Assembly (NCBI GenBank): GCA_951799425.1
Contig: OX637391.1
Location: forward strand, 18,090,551-18,154,550
Reading direction: 5' to 3'
From: Ilex aquifolium
Taxonomy: Eukaryota > Streptophyta > Magnoliopsida > Aquifoliales > Aquifoliaceae
Length of the DNA stretch: 64,000 nucleotides
Made by a program: the position numbers and the translations under genes. This document shows positions 11,701 to 22,557 of the stretch, piece by piece. Position 1 is the stretch's first letter. Each line of letters opens with the position of its first letter. A model generated the notes under the pieces. That model was given only the letters and a program-made list of their open reading frames with translations, was not told the origin of the DNA and did no database searches.

Positions 11701-12279
11701 GACCGAGAGATCATTCTGATGGCTCGAATTGTCGAGCAACACTTTAATTATCATTTCTTTCTCATCATCTCTACCATAAATTTCCGATTCAATCACATGT
11801 GAGTAAGTTTGTCTATCCTCCATATCATGAACTTGTGAATCAATAACACCCTCTTTCAAGTGGAACTTAAATCTCTCCCCTGCAATGGCATCTAATCTCT
11901 CCCTTATATCTTTCACCTTATGAGCCATTCTTAAGCGAAATACGAAAGGATTTCGAGGCGTGAAGAAGGCACTTACTTGGTTTATCACACCTCTTTGACG
12001 GTCTTCCTTTTGTATGAGAGCTTCGGTCGCAAAATCATCCAATATATTGTCGACATCATAAGCTGCATCTTTGAGCTTTCTCAACCAATTCTGCAGAGCC
12101 TCTTCCTTTGTTTGCCTGGCCTCCGCATCGTGAAGCACAGCTTGAATTGTAGTAAAATTACTCTCAAGACGCTGAATGTCATCCTTTAGGCCCCAAGATA
12201 TTCGAAATTCTTGCAGTAGTGAAGAATTCAAGTTTCCCAAGATGGTACTGACAAGCCCAGAAAGAAGTGCATCTGCCAT
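8794..12279 (-). CDS. CC-NBS-LRR disease resistance protein (RGA-like NLR)
   Basis: Intracellular immune receptor of the coiled-coil NLR class, expected to bind ADP/ATP and signal on effector recognition. Single exon, 1161 residues, complete, starting MADALLSGLV at 12279. Order: Rx-type coiled coil (about 1-90, with DAAYDVDNILDDF at 71-83); NB-ARC with P-loop GMGGLGKTT (198-206), kinase-2 RRFLLVLDDVW (270-280), RNBS-B GSMLIVTTR (300-308), GLPL-type GGVPLAI (364-370), RNBS-D CFAYCSIFPKDY (422-433) and MHD motif at 490-492; then LRRs from about 545 to the end. All key nucleotide-binding motifs are intact. One LRR unit is duplicated 35 residues apart (581-598 and 616-633, ELPSS/KLPSS-IGNLKHLRYLNMS). 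Length and C-terminal CPHLERRCEKEKGEDWPKIA are typical of RGA-type NLRs. The pathogen recognised cannot be inferred. Confidence 0.97.
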   Translation of the reverse strand: MADALLSGLVSTILGNLNSSLLQEFRISWGLKDDIQRLESNFTTIQAVLHDAEARQTKEEALQNWLRKLKDAAYDVDNILDDFATEALIQKEDRQRGVINQVSAFFTPRNPFVFRLRMAHKVKDIRERLDAIAGERFKFHLKEGVIDSQVHDMEDRQTYSHVIESEIYGRDDEKEMIIKVLLDNSSHQNDLSVYAIWGMGGLGKTTVAQLVYNDPRVRKHFELLIWVCVSEDFKIRRLIKAIIESIEGVECNISELESLQKRLQEKLSGRRFLLVLDDVWNEENEKWKRLKDVLRCGAKGSMLIVTTRIKKIALMMATLSRFKLGWLSEDDSWILFKHHAFEIGRREENKELEMIGKAIVKKCGGVPLAIQALGSLLRFKDDIREWSFVKESATWDLADDENAILPVLRLSYDNISPSLKQCFAYCSIFPKDYVMKVDMLIELWIANDFIPAKGETNPYLMGHRIFNNLVCRSFFQDVHEDYEGRLTCKMHDLMHDLALSIMIQECYIIEPEKLLRIPEKVCHLSFYGRSSWIFPQSEDVRKVKSLRSILLKGVNVTDFATYISKQSNLRVLELNGCVFNELPSSIGNLKHLRYLNMSYFQIKIPELQNTVRIVEKLPSSIGNLKHLRYLNMSRTNIKSLPESTSCLQNLQTLKLDYCQRLRKLPKGMNKMRNLRHLGIKGCNSLVCMPAGLGQLCCLQTLSIFIVGTEHGQQIGELKELNLGGELTIKGLHNVRNSEDARSANLKRKQNLCALILDYEGFVPDNVEEILDGLQPHPNLKNLCIRWYQGLKFPNWMLDLDLQNLIEISLGQCKRCEHLPPLGKLPSLKVLSIFAMDAFKCFNNDCYGDGEQSFPALEKLSFSAMPSLEEWTIVDRGENFPCLRKLEIYECPRLTEFPCIPSLGQLKVENSNVMLFRSVMDLTSLSSLEIYDFGELEFLPDGLLQNHKVLESLQIIGLRNLKTLSHQLDNLSALKVLNINNCDSLEYLPDGLKNLRSLERLELWSCDSLTSLPATGLQGLSSLRSLTIQHCKKLSCLSEGVKHLTSLQNLDILHCPEMTSLPEDMQHLNALRRLGLYCCDGLVSLPSSLGSLMSLSSLEILGCRNLISLPDGLQSLETLGIYECPHLERRCEKEKGEDWPKIAHVREIWINDRKIQSLIPHD

Positions 12280-12650
12280 ACTCTCTTGATTTTGATCTCT
12301 ACCAAGAAGAAACTCAGCACAAGAAGATTGGAAGCTGAACCAATATTATTGCTCACACTTTGGTAATGGAAATGAATGTTAAGGAAACTCAGAGCCACCA
12401 GTAGGAAAGGGGAAAGGAGAAAGGGGAAAGCTTTAGTCTACAGCTTTGATCCATCAGTTTTCCATCTCGGGGTCCACACGGTATTGATCAGAGACGGATG
12501 AACACCTTCCTACAATCGTATTACGTTGGGCTCCCCACCTTTTGACGACTTGGGCAGATGACTAGACTGATCTGTCTTTTACTCTACAGCTTTGACCCCT
12601 TTTTGGACGAAAATATAGTTGTAATTCCTAGAAGTATATATTTACTTATC
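12280..12650 (-). promoter_or_regulatory. NLR upstream region with short internal repeats
   Basis: This 370-bp interval between the NLR start and the LINE should hold the NLR promoter and 5' UTR. The phrase CTACAGCTTTGA occurs twice (about 12439 and 12582). A segment at about 12459-12490 (TTTTCCATCTCGGGGTCCA) has a related copy beyond the LINE at about 13750-13782 (TTTTCCACATTGGGCTCCG). No TATA box was assigned with confidence. Confidence 0.35.
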
Positions 12651-13672
12651 TGTACGTAATTTTGGCCGTTCATATTTATGGCGACTGGAAGGCGTTATGG
12701 AACCGGCGAGTCCCAAGTAAAGTTAAAATTTTTGTTTGGAGAATATTATTAGATGCCCTACCTACAAATGAGAATTTATGGCGAAGAAAGATTCGACCGA
12801 ATGGTGTGTGTAGTGTATGCAAAATGGAGATAGAGTCTATTTTACATATTTTAAAGGAATGCTCTTGGGCAAAGAAATCCTGGGAAATCAATTCACTACG
12901 CCACTGGGTTTATCAACCTGCAACCAATATACAAAACTGGTTTTGGGAAGTCACTCAACCTTTAAAGCCCCAGTTGTTTTCGCTCTTCTTGTTGCATTGC
13001 TGGTTTATATGGAGAAATAGGAATGAAATTCTGTTTCAGAATCTGGAAAATGACCCTAGGTTACTTGCCCAAAGTGCAGCGTTGTATCAAGAGCAGTTTG
13101 AACAGGCTATGGAGATGGAATTTTCATATACTGATGTTGCAGGTCCAGTTCGTTGGTCTCCCCCAAATTCTGGTACGTTCAAGGTAAATTTCGATGGAGC
13201 ATTATTTAACTCTGAAGGGGCTATTGGTGTGGGAGTTGTGATTAGGGATGAATCTGGGCTTTTCGTTGCGGGGATGTCAAAGAAAATAAATCCGTTGTAT
13301 GATGCACAAACAGCGGAGAGTATCGCTGCAAGAGAGGCTCTGTTGTTTGCTAGGCAGATGGAGTGTGAGGAGATTGTGCTGGAAGGGGACTCATCTACAG
13401 TGATGAAAATGATAACTGATGCTAATGAGGATTTTTCTCCTTTGGGATCAATTATAGCAGATATTAGGTGTTCTATAAATGATTTTCGTTCCTTTTCTAC
13501 TTCTACGATTAGACGTACTGGAAATAGCGCTGCGGACAAACTTGCTAGAATGGCTAGATGTTATGAACATTTTCATGTATGGGAGGATATGGCACCAGAT
13601 TTTTTAGTGTCAATCCTCTGTTCAGATTGTTCTGATTAATATATTCTACCGTTTTTGTCAAAAAAAAAAAAA
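12650..13672 (+). pseudogene. 5'-truncated LINE: RT zinc-binding + RNase H
   Basis: The 3' end of an L1-type non-LTR retrotransposon. An open frame of about 325 codons (12662-13639) has no good ATG at its start, as expected of a 5' truncation. It begins in the RT-associated zinc-binding domain (RVPSKVKIFVWRILLDALPT, then CSVCKMEIESILHILKEC) and continues into an RNase H-like domain with its acidic residues: FDGA, ESIAAREAL, EGDS and SAADKLARMA. A poly(A) tract follows (13660-13672). The RT core and endonuclease are missing, so it cannot move by itself. It lies head-to-head with the NLR. No clear target duplication was found. Confidence 0.85.
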
Positions 13673-13880
13673 TTAAATACTTAAAAATCACATTGTCACA
13701 GATAAAAATTAGGAATCAAAGTAAATCAGTCCCTCTCTCTCTCCCTCTCTTTTCCACATTGGGCTCCGCACGGTTTTGATCGTTCTTTCTTTGCTTTATT
13801 CCCCCCGCGCCCCCCCACCGCAGCTCCAAGGGATTTCATTTGAAATATTTCACAAAGTTCCATACCCGTCTAATTTTCAA

Positions 13881-14981
13881 GGGTTAATTACAAATTACAT
13901 TCTAAAACATTGTTTAAATTTTAATTACCCTCAAAGATAAAAATTTGTATCAATACACACCTAAAACTTACAACCATCAGTTTATCGTTTAAAACTAAAT
14001 AGATAAATTATATCTAGATCCCTTTATTCTTGTCACTTAATCATTTGGATCTCTCACATTTAGAATACTACTCATACACCTCCGGACGTTTGTACACGTG
14101 TAACACATAACCTAGGGGTGTCAAATGTGTCGGGTTGGGTCGGTTTCGTGTCGTGTCACTTTCGATCGTGTTATTTTCGTGTCGTGTCATTTCGGTACGT
14201 GTCGGGTTCATGTCAATATTCGTGTTAATAAAAAATTATTTAATTTGACAACAACTAATATAATATTATTTAAAAAATTATACAAAATTATAAAATTCTT
14301 ATTTAAGAATATAATATTCGTTAAATAATTATTTTCTATCAACAGTACCCATTAATCGTGTTATTCGTGTCGAACCTTAATTTGACCCATTTATTATCGT
14401 GTCAACTAATCGTGTTTTTTTCGAGTTCGTGTCGGGTTCGGTTCGAGTCGGGTTCGTGTTTCGAGTAAAAAATTGACACCCCTAACATAACCCTTTGTCA
14501 TTGATATCTGTTAATATAACCATTAAAAAATATGATTTCATCATAAAAAAAAATTATAATTTCATACTACCTTTTATTTTGTGGGTTCGCTATACTCTAA
14601 AGTTCAAAATCAAGTTTACCATTTGAATGTCTAATATAATGCAGGTGTTTATATAATGTTCTTTATATCCAATGCAATACATCACTTAAATAAAATTATT
14701 TAAATGCCCAATTGAAGAACATTTTTAGTCATATTTGGATTCTCAAGGAATGTAGGTGTAATATTTCAAATGTGAGGGGTTTAGATGATTAAGCGACAAG
14801 TATGAGAGGTTTAGGTGTAATTTATCTATTTAGTTTTAGAAGGCAAACTGACGGCTGTTAGTTTGAGGTGCGCATTAATACAAATTTCTATTTTTGAAAG
14901 TGTAAATTGAAATTTTTTATTTTTGAGGAGTATAAATTAAATTTTAAACGATCTTTCGAGATGCAATTTAAGATTAACCCC
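13881..14981. mobile_element. Long-terminal-inverted-repeat element, second copy
   Basis: Starts GGGTTAATTACAAATT and ends with the inverse (AAGATTAACCCC). The arms share lines such as CAAAGATAAAAATTTGTATC / ATACAAATTTCTATTTTTGA and a GTCAGTTTG motif. Flanks AATTTTCAA and ATTTTTAAA match at 7 of 9 positions, a possible old 9-bp duplication. The left arm is interrupted by the hAT MITE at 14113-14484. Without the MITE the element is about 720 bp. It has no coding capacity and is related to 7357-8210 and 31808-33030. Confidence 0.7.
14113..14484. mobile_element. hAT MITE (TAGGGGTGTCAA family)
   Basis: 372 bp, with termini TAGGGGTGTCAAATGTG and, inverted, TAGGGGTGTCAATTTTTTAC. A perfect 8-bp duplication ACATAACC flanks it (14105-14112 and 14485-14492). 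The subterminal regions are dense in CGTGTCG/CGGGTTCG words. It sits in the left arm of the long-TIR element and is related to the copy at 24434-24987. Confidence 0.93.
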
Positions 14982-16641
14982 ATTTTTAAAGTTGAAAAGT
15001 TGTAAACATAATGCTTACTGTTGTGAAACATCATTGTCAAATAGTGGAGCATAACGTTGTCAAATAGTGGAACATAACGGAGTTCATAGCGTTACCAAGC
15101 ATGTTGGCTCTTACAAAGCATTCAACTACTAGGGGTTTTCCCTATTTTCTTTTGGGTACGGTGGAATCAATTACTTTTGAAAACGCAATTAATGACTAAT
15201 TGAATCAATTTCATTCAAATTTGTGTCAAATATTGTTAACTAGGGTTAATTTGTGCCTGAAAATATAGTATAATGTGAATGATTTTGAGAGAGATGTTGA
15301 TGGTTATTGGATGAGTCTATTTGTAACCATCGGATACATTTATTAAAGTTTATCCTGTTTTATATTATAGATCTTAAGTCAATTCAATTATTTTTGAAAA
15401 CACACGAAGTTAGAAAATGAAAACTTAACAACACAACCTAAAAATTCTGGTTGCACTAATGTGGGAGTTACAGTAGTTTTTTTTTGGAGGAATATATAAA
15501 GAAAATGACATGCAAATTGCTCAATATTACACAATCCATTTAATTACTTGCATGAAGTCCTGAAATTAACCTGACTTGTTTATTATGTTCAGGTTGACCT
15601 GGATAACTAATAAATCAAAATTCCAAGACAAAGAATTTCATCATCTCTCAACTAAACCCACCACCCTTAAGTTTTTTTTATTAACTAAATCCACTAAATT
15701 TACATAATAGCAAAAACAAGTAAAATTCAAAAAAAAACAAAAAAAGTAAAATTCATGTTGATTCCTTATCAAAAAAACAAATACTTTATTTAAACAGCAC
15801 TAGTTAAACTTTTTATCGTGCCAAAACGAATTATTTTTATTTGACACTAAGTCAACTTGTTTATTGTTCATGTTAGAACATGTCGTGCCATTTTTTAATT
15901 TGTGTCAAGAATTATTCAACCTTAACCAGTTAATTGTATTTGAATTTATTATGTCTTGTTAATATGTAGTGTCGAAAATTGTCTGTCTTACATATGACCC
16001 AGTACTTTTCCTATTATCAAATCAACATAGAGACAACAGGAAATCAATGATCCAAATCCAACATGTATTATCATTTTGCTAGATCTCGGAAGGCATTATT
16101 TGGTAGATCATTCCTGCCCAAAATTATGCACACACACTCGATAAATATCTTCCCCAGATGTCTACACATATTCATTTTAATGTATTCAGTCGAACCTACA
16201 CCTATTACTTTCCAAACTTAGTATCATCCCAATTAGAATGGGAGAATTAGACAGGATTCATTTGTATAGAATAACAAGTGACATTAGGAAGAGAACTTCG
16301 ACACCAGCCGTGCCACATGAGTCTCTGGTGATTATAAATACTCGCAGAAAATTAGTGAATCCAAATTAGAGGAAAATTTTATTTTGCCATTAAAAACAAT
16401 GTATTTGTACAGTGCAATGGCATGCTACCATCCATTAGAACAAGATCCCTCCTTATTTCAATGATACAACAGCCAAAGCAAGTGGAATGAAATTGAAAAG
16501 TTTATTGTCTGAATTTAAAAAGAACTAAATGATTTATAGCTCATGAACACAAAATCCCATATGGCACCAGCATAATTTGATGGCTCCAAATTCTTATTGA
16601 CTTGTATCCCTACTTCTTTTAGATTTTATCGTGCATATTAA
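14982..16641. other. Intergenic, no gene seen
   Basis: AT-rich with no supported coding sequence. One small direct repeat (two copies of TTGTCAAATAGTGGAGCATAACG, 15034-15079) is visible. Confidence 0.5.
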
Positions 16642-16953
16642 AAGGGTTAATAGTATTTTTGGTCCCTAAAATATATATTTTTTATCAGTTTAGTCTTCAT
16701 TGTATTAATTTGGTCTCTAAAATATTCAATTCGTGTTACTTTGGTATCTACATAGATAGACCGTTAATTTTTTTTAAAAGAATGATCGCATGTCGGACAA
16801 GTGATACCGTCAAAAAAATTAAGCAGTCCGTCTATATAGGAACCAAGTGACACGAATTGAATAATTTAGAGACTAAATTAACAAAATTGATATAATAAGG
16901 ATTAAATTAACAAAAAATACATATTTTAAGAACTAAAAATGCTATTAATCCTT
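16642..16953. mobile_element. Foldback MITE, about 312 bp
   Basis: The ends AAGGGTTAATAGTATTTTTG and, inverted, AAGGATTAATAGCATTTTTA pair. The palindrome continues inward (TTGGTCTCTAAAATATTCAATTCGTG against its inverse near 16845-16875). No clear target duplication was found. A looser relative with the same layout is at 47672-48070. Confidence 0.6.
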
Positions 16954-17102
16954 ATTTTATTTGTGACAAATGATAACAATCACTTGTATTTGGCAAGACA
17001 GAGCAAGCGAGAGAGAGAGAGTGGTGATTCATATGCTAATGGCCAGTCGTGCACTCATTTATTTGGCAAGACCGTAATAACCAAAGTTGTCTTACATGTA
17101 AC

Positions 17103-17218
17103 AGTTTTACTTTTTTTTTTTTATGAGGCAATATTACTAGGAGGGATAGGACGAGGTTCAAACCCTCAATTTTAAAGTCTAACAACGATGGTAGTCATTA
17201 GACCAACCACTAACTTTA
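17103..17218 (-). mobile_element. tRNA-derived SINE, 116 bp
   Basis: Read on the minus strand, a TAGTGGTTGG A-box-like segment is followed about 50 bases later by a B-box-like GGGTTTGAACC, and the element ends in an A-run (17122-17111). A perfect 13-bp target duplication TCTTACATGTAAC flanks it (17090-17102 and 17219-17231). These are the hallmarks of a Pol III-transcribed SINE. The parent tRNA and family were not determined. Confidence 0.75.
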
Positions 17219-17266
17219 TCTTACATGTAACTTCAAATTACATTAAATATAGCGACAATTTTATAT

Positions 17267-17438
17267 GAGCAATGCTATATATCTCAAATTTGTATCTCAA
17301 ATGTGCATCCCAAATAAATAAGGATGGTTAGATCAGTGGGTCCTAATTAAAAAAGTTGATGGGACTCACTCATCCAATGGTTCCCACTCATTTGGGATGC
17401 AAATTTGGGATACAAATTTGAGTTACATAGTATTTTCC
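17267..17438. mobile_element. Mutator-like MITE, 172 bp
   Basis: The termini GAGCAATGCTATATATCTC and (inverted) GGAAAATACTATGTAACTC pair imperfectly, and the body is a near-palindrome around TCAAATTTGTATCCCAAA. A perfect 9-bp duplication ATTTTATAT flanks it (17258-17266 and 17439-17447). Its terminus resembles that of the element at 2831-3907. Confidence 0.85.
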
Positions 17439-17765
17439 ATTTTATATTTTTATGGTGCATTGGAAGCTGAATAAACGCAGCACCAAGCAGAGATAGAGAG
17501 AGGACTTGGTCCATGAAATTATTAGCCCAAAAACCTTGGCCTTTCTATTTTTTCATACATTGCATAACAACCAATTGGACAAATGGATATTTGGTTGTGG
17601 GTACTTTTTTAGAATTTATTTGACTTGAAGTACCACATCTAGACTTATACTCCATTAAGTTATCTTTTCATCAAGTAGTTGTTAATAAGTATACATTTCA
17701 AAATTTTTTTTTTTTTTTGTATTGTCTAATTACCCCTACAATTAATACTGCCTACTTGATTGCTG

Positions 17766-18127
17766 GTTTTTATGTTTTCAAATATCTAAATATTAAATTT
17801 GAGACTTTCAATATTCCTTGGACTCTATCTAACGTTTAAAATTTAAAAATTTAAACGAAATTAATATTTTATTATCATCTCTTACCCTCTCTCCCCTAGT
17901 TTCTCTCTCACTCTCTCCGTCGTTTCTTTCTCTCTTCCTATTTTTTCTCTCTATTCTATCTCTTCCCCTATTTTCTGTCTCTCTTTCTCTCCACCGTTTC
18001 TCTATTTTCTCTCTCCCCTATTTCCTCTCTCACTCTCTCCACCATTTTTCTCTCTCTATTTTTTTCTCTCTCTTCCTAATTTATATGTTTTGAAATATCT
18101 AAATATTAGATTTGAGAGTTTCAATAT
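17766..18127. repeat. CT-rich tandem repeat, left part
   Basis: About one and a third units of a repeat. Each unit has an AT part (TGTTTTCAAATATCTAAATA, then TTTCAATATTCCTTGGAC) followed by a long CTCTCT-rich tail. Units start near 17769 and 18076. The second is cut at 18127 by the copia element and resumes at 22755. Confidence 0.75.
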
Positions 18128-18355
18128 TGTCGAGAATCATCCTAAGGATCCTCAGCCTTAATTCAAGGCTTTCCATTTGCATTCTATTTGACCCACAATT
18201 GTAGCTTCTAGATTTATTTGATTGATTCTTTCCATCCTTGTAATTTCCATATTGATTCTTTCCATACTTGTAATTTCCATATACGGATATGTAACTGTGT
18301 ATATATATGAAATAGACTCGCCACTAAAGGTGTGGTGGTTTTTCAAACTCTCTCA
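18128..18355 (+). repeat. 5' LTR of the copia element
   Basis: 228 bp beginning TGTCGAGAATCAT and ending CTCTCTCA. It contains a short internal direct repeat (TTGATTCTTTCCATACTTGT type, twice) and a TATATATA box (about 18300-18308) that could be the U3 promoter. Confidence 0.95.
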
Positions 18356-18367
18356 TGGTATCAGAGC
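18356..18367 (+). other. Primer-binding site (tRNA-iMet)
   Basis: TGGTATCAGAGC directly abuts the LTR end. It is complementary to the 3' end of plant initiator tRNA-Met, the usual copia primer. Confidence 0.9.
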
Positions 18368-18411
18368 ACAATACGGATTAACATCCCTCTGACGATCCTC
18401 GTTCCCTTTCC

Positions 18412-21400
18412 ATGGCTGCTGAACCTTCCTCCACTCTTCTCCCCTTCAATACCCTCATCCACATGGTTACAATCAAACTCTCCTCTTCCAACTACCTCCT
18501 ATGGAAAAGCCAATTGCTTCCCCTTTTAGAGAGTCAAGAACTAATCGGCTATGTGGATGGAACCATAGAAATACCACCCCGTTTCACCCCTGAAAATTCC
18601 CAGACACCAAACATCAAATATGTGGCATGGAAACATACCGATCAGCGCCTCCTTAGTCTTCTGTTGTCCTCCCTTACCGAGGAGGCCATGGCTGAAGTTG
18701 TGGGAATCTCCACTTCACGTGAGGTGTGGGTTGCTTTGGAAAACACCTTCAACCACCTCTCCAAAGTCCATGAAATTCATCTCAAGGATGACTTGCAACT
18801 AATGAAACGAGGCACCAGATCTGTTTCGGAGTATGCCCGTGCCTTCAAGGCCCTCTGCGGTCAATTCCATGCAATCGGACGATCGTCTTGGCTCAGAATT
18901 CTCGAGCTTCTCCACAGCACAAATGGCCCTCACCCCTTTGCCCTGTTTTGTAGATCTTGTGCCCAAAGCAGAGAGCTTTGAGATCTTTCAAAAATCATTG
19001 GAGCTTGCTGCACCATCCCCTATTGCGTTCACAGCCACCAATCGCAACCCTGCAAAGTCGAACCAGCGAAGCTATTCTACCTACAATCAACTGCCTCGAA
19101 CTGGTGGCAATGGACGAGGACAGGGACGCTCCTCTCACACACGACCCCCACGCTGCCAAATCTGCCGTGTGGAGGGTCATTATGCGGACCGGTGCCGACA
19201 ACGGTATGAACGCCATGGTTATACCCCTGAAGCTCACCTTGTCGAAGCCCTAAATGCATCGTGTTCCATTTCCAAAAATGAGGCCTCGGATTGGTTTTTA
19301 GACACAGGTGCCTCGGTCCATATGACTCTAGCCCAATCCTTCTTGGACCAGTCCACTTCCTATACGGGTAAGGATTGTGTTATTGTCGGGAATGGTGCGT
19401 CTCTACCCCTTACCCACACTGGTAAACTTTCCCATTCCCCTGATTTTCAACTATTAGACTTTCTGGTTGTCCCTCACATCACTAAAAAATTTCTGTCCAT
19501 TAGTAAATTAACGACTGACTTTCCGTTATCCGTTACGTTTACTGATAATTTTTTCACTGTTCAGAATTGCCAAACGAGAAGAGTGGTGGCAACCGGTAAA
19601 CAAGATGGCGGCCTATATGTGCTAGAACGTGGAAATTCAGCTTTTGTTTCTCTCCTGAAAAATAAATATCTTCATGCTTCATATGATTTATGGCATGCTC
19701 GCCTTGGACATGTAAATCATTAGATTATTTCTTTTCTTAATAAAAAAGGACTATTTTATCTTACTTCCTTATTGCCATCTCCTGTGTCATGTAGTACATG
19801 TCAAATTGCAAAGAATCACCGTTTGCCCTATTCTTGTAGTGAACATCGATCTTCAAAGGTTTTAGATCTTATTCATTGTGATCTATGGGGCCCATCTCCT
19901 GTAAATTCAAAATCGGGATTCACATACTATGCTTTATTTATTGACGATTATTCTCGTTTCACTTGGCTTTATCCTTTGAAATTGAAATTTGACTTCTTTA
20001 ATACTTTTATTCAATTTCAAAAATTTGTTGAAAATCAACATTCTGCTCATATAAAATTTTTTCAAAGTGACGGTGGTGGTGAATTCACTAAGAACTCCTT
20101 TAAAGCACACCTTAGTACCTCTGGCATTCATCATCAACTCTCTTGTCCTTATACATCCGCACAAAATGGTCGTGCCGAAAGGAAACACCGCCATGTGACT
20201 GAAACAGGTCTAGCCCTCCTTTTTCATTCTCACATTCCCACTTACTTCTGGGTTGAAGCTTTTAGCACTGCAGCTTACATCATCAATAGTTTGCCACACC
20301 GCTTCTCGGAGGTGAGTCACCTTTTCAACTCCTATATGGTTCCTCTCCAAATTACGAAAGCTTTCATCCATTTGGTTATCGTGTTTATCCTTGTTTACGT
20401 GATTACATGACTAACAAGTTTTCCCCTCGTAGCATCCCTTGCATTTTTATGGGTTATCATTCATCTTATAAATGTTTTCGTTGTCTTGACCCCACCACAT
20501 CCAGACTCTATATTACCCGTCATGCCCAATTTGACGAAAACCACTTTCCTTTTCGACATACTTCCCAAGCCCAACCCATACCCTCTCTCCAAATCTCAAA
20601 TTTTCTGGAACCAACTCTCCCTCCCACATACATGCCCCTGTCTTCCCTTGCGCCACACTCCCAACATATTTCCCAATCTGGATCCACCTCGTGTATTATT
20701 TGTACTAATCCAGTGGATGAGTCTTTGCAGGCAACTGATGCTCCTACAGGACCATCTCCGTCACACTCAGACTTCAGACCGGCTTCTCCGAATCTCATTC
20801 CTAAGTTACCCATAGTTGATCACACTCCCATTGCAGCCGCTCCACTGGGTTCTCATCCTATGCTCACACGGGCCAAAGCCAGCATCTTCAAAACGCGCCA
20901 CCCAGCACATCTCGGACTTGTGGGTTCCTCTGGACTTCTTTCAACTCTTCTTGCATCCACTAAGCCTAAAGGATTCAAATCTGCTGCTAAGAATCCTGCT
21001 TGGCTTGCTGCCATGGATGAAGAAGTTCATGCCCTACAAAATAATCATACCTGGATTTTGGTTCCTCGACCCACCAACACCAACATTGTGGGTTCCAAAT
21101 GGGTGTTTCGAACCAAATATTTGCCCGACGGATCTATTGAACGTCTCAAAGCCCGTCTTGTTGCCAAGGGCTACACCCAAGTACCTGGTCTTGACTACAC
21201 TGACACTTTTAGTCTTGTCATCAAGGCTACAACAGTCCGTGTTGCCCTCTCTCTTGTTGTGACCAACAAATGGCCCCTTCGTCAACTTGATGTCAAAAAT
21301 GCGTTTCTCAATGGCCATCTCAGTTAACATGTTTATATTGAGCAGCCCCCTGGGTACATTGACCCTCGCTTTCCCAATCATGTCTGTCAGTTGCAGAAAG

Positions 21401-22557
21401 CCCTCTACGGTCTAAAGCAAGCTCCTCGTGCCTGGTTCCAGCGCCTCAGCTTTTTTCTCATTCAACTTGGTTTTTATTGCAGCCATGCAGACACGTCACT
21501 ATTTGTTTTTCATAAGCACTCTGATATAATTTATTTGCTTCTCTATTTTGATGACATTATTATTACTGGCAACAACTCATCTCTTCTTGACAGCTTCACT
21601 TGCAAACTCAATTTTAAGTTTGCCACTAAGGATTTGGGTCCTCTCAGTTACTTCCTTGGTCTTGAAGCAACGACCACCTCTGATGGCCTCTTCATCAGTC
21701 AACTGAAATATGCACGCGATATTCTCACACGCGCTCAGCTACTTGACAGCAAACCTGTTCACACCCCCATGGTTGTTTCCCATCACCTGTCTATTGATGG
21801 TCCTTTGTTTTCAGATCCTACATTTTACAGGTCTCTTGTTGGTGCTCTCCAGTGTCTGACCATCACCCGTCTGGATATTGCTCATGTTGTCAACTCTGTC
21901 AGCCAATTTCTCCACTCCCCAACTGAAAACCACTTTCTTGCTGTCAAACGCACTCTTCGCTATGTTAAAGGCACGCTACACTTTGGCCTCCCTTTTCATC
22001 CATCTGCTGCTCTTGGTGCTTAAGTTGCTTACTCAGACGCAAATTGGGCAGGCTGCCCTGATACTCGCCGCTTTACCTCTGGTTACTCTATTTATCTTGG
22101 TGGCAACTTGGTTTCTTGGAGTGCCAAAAAGCAACCTACTGTTTCTCGCTCCAGTTGTGAATCTGAGTATCGTGCTTTGGCACTCACTGCCGCCGAACTT
22201 CTTTGGCTCACGCATCTCCTCAGTGACCTCAAAGTTTCAATTCCACAACGGCCCCTCCTCCTATGTGATAACAAGAGTGCTATCTTCTTGAGATCCAATC
22301 CGGTTTCTCACAAACGGGCTAAGCATATTGAGTTCGACTATCACTTCCTTCGTGAACTTGTTCTCGCTGGCAAGCTTTGCACTCAGTGTGTGCCTTCTCA
22401 TTTGCAAGTTGCCGACATCTTCACCAAAAGTGTGTCAAAACCTCTCTTTGAACTCTTCCGCTCCAAGCTTCACGTCCGCTCAAATCCGACGCTCAGCTTG
22501 CCGGGGGGGGGGGGGGGGGGTGGGGGTGTCGAGAATCATGCTAAGGATCCTCAGCCT
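18412..22557 (+). pseudogene. Defective copia gag-pol polyprotein
   Basis: GAG starts at ATG 18412 in frame 1 and shifts to frame 2 at about 18870-18890. The zinc knuckle CQICRVEGHYADRC is at about 19153. Protease has DTGAS at about 19300. The integrase HHCC zone is cut by a TAG at 19721-19723; the core DDE residues follow (HCDLWGP, FIDDYSRFTWLYPLK, FQSDGGGEF, QNGRAERKHRH). A second frameshift lies at about 20305-20330. Reverse transcriptase runs from about 20990, has a TAA at 21325-21327, and keeps its YFDD box at about 21544. Another TAA (22021-22023) precedes RNase H, which keeps SDANWAGC, SCESEYRAL, LLCDNKSA and KHIEFDYHFLRE. In all there are two frameshifts and three premature stops, so no functional polyprotein is made. 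Confidence 0.93.
22503..22526 (+). other. Polypurine tract, expanded G-run
   Basis: Eighteen G, one T, then five G stand immediately before the 3' LTR, at the site of the plus-strand primer. Such a long G homopolymer is unusual for a polypurine tract and may be post-insertion slippage or an assembly problem. Confidence 0.7.

Noticed and set aside
18356..18367. tRNA gene fragment
   Set aside because: It is the primer-binding site next to an LTR; no cloverleaf can be formed.
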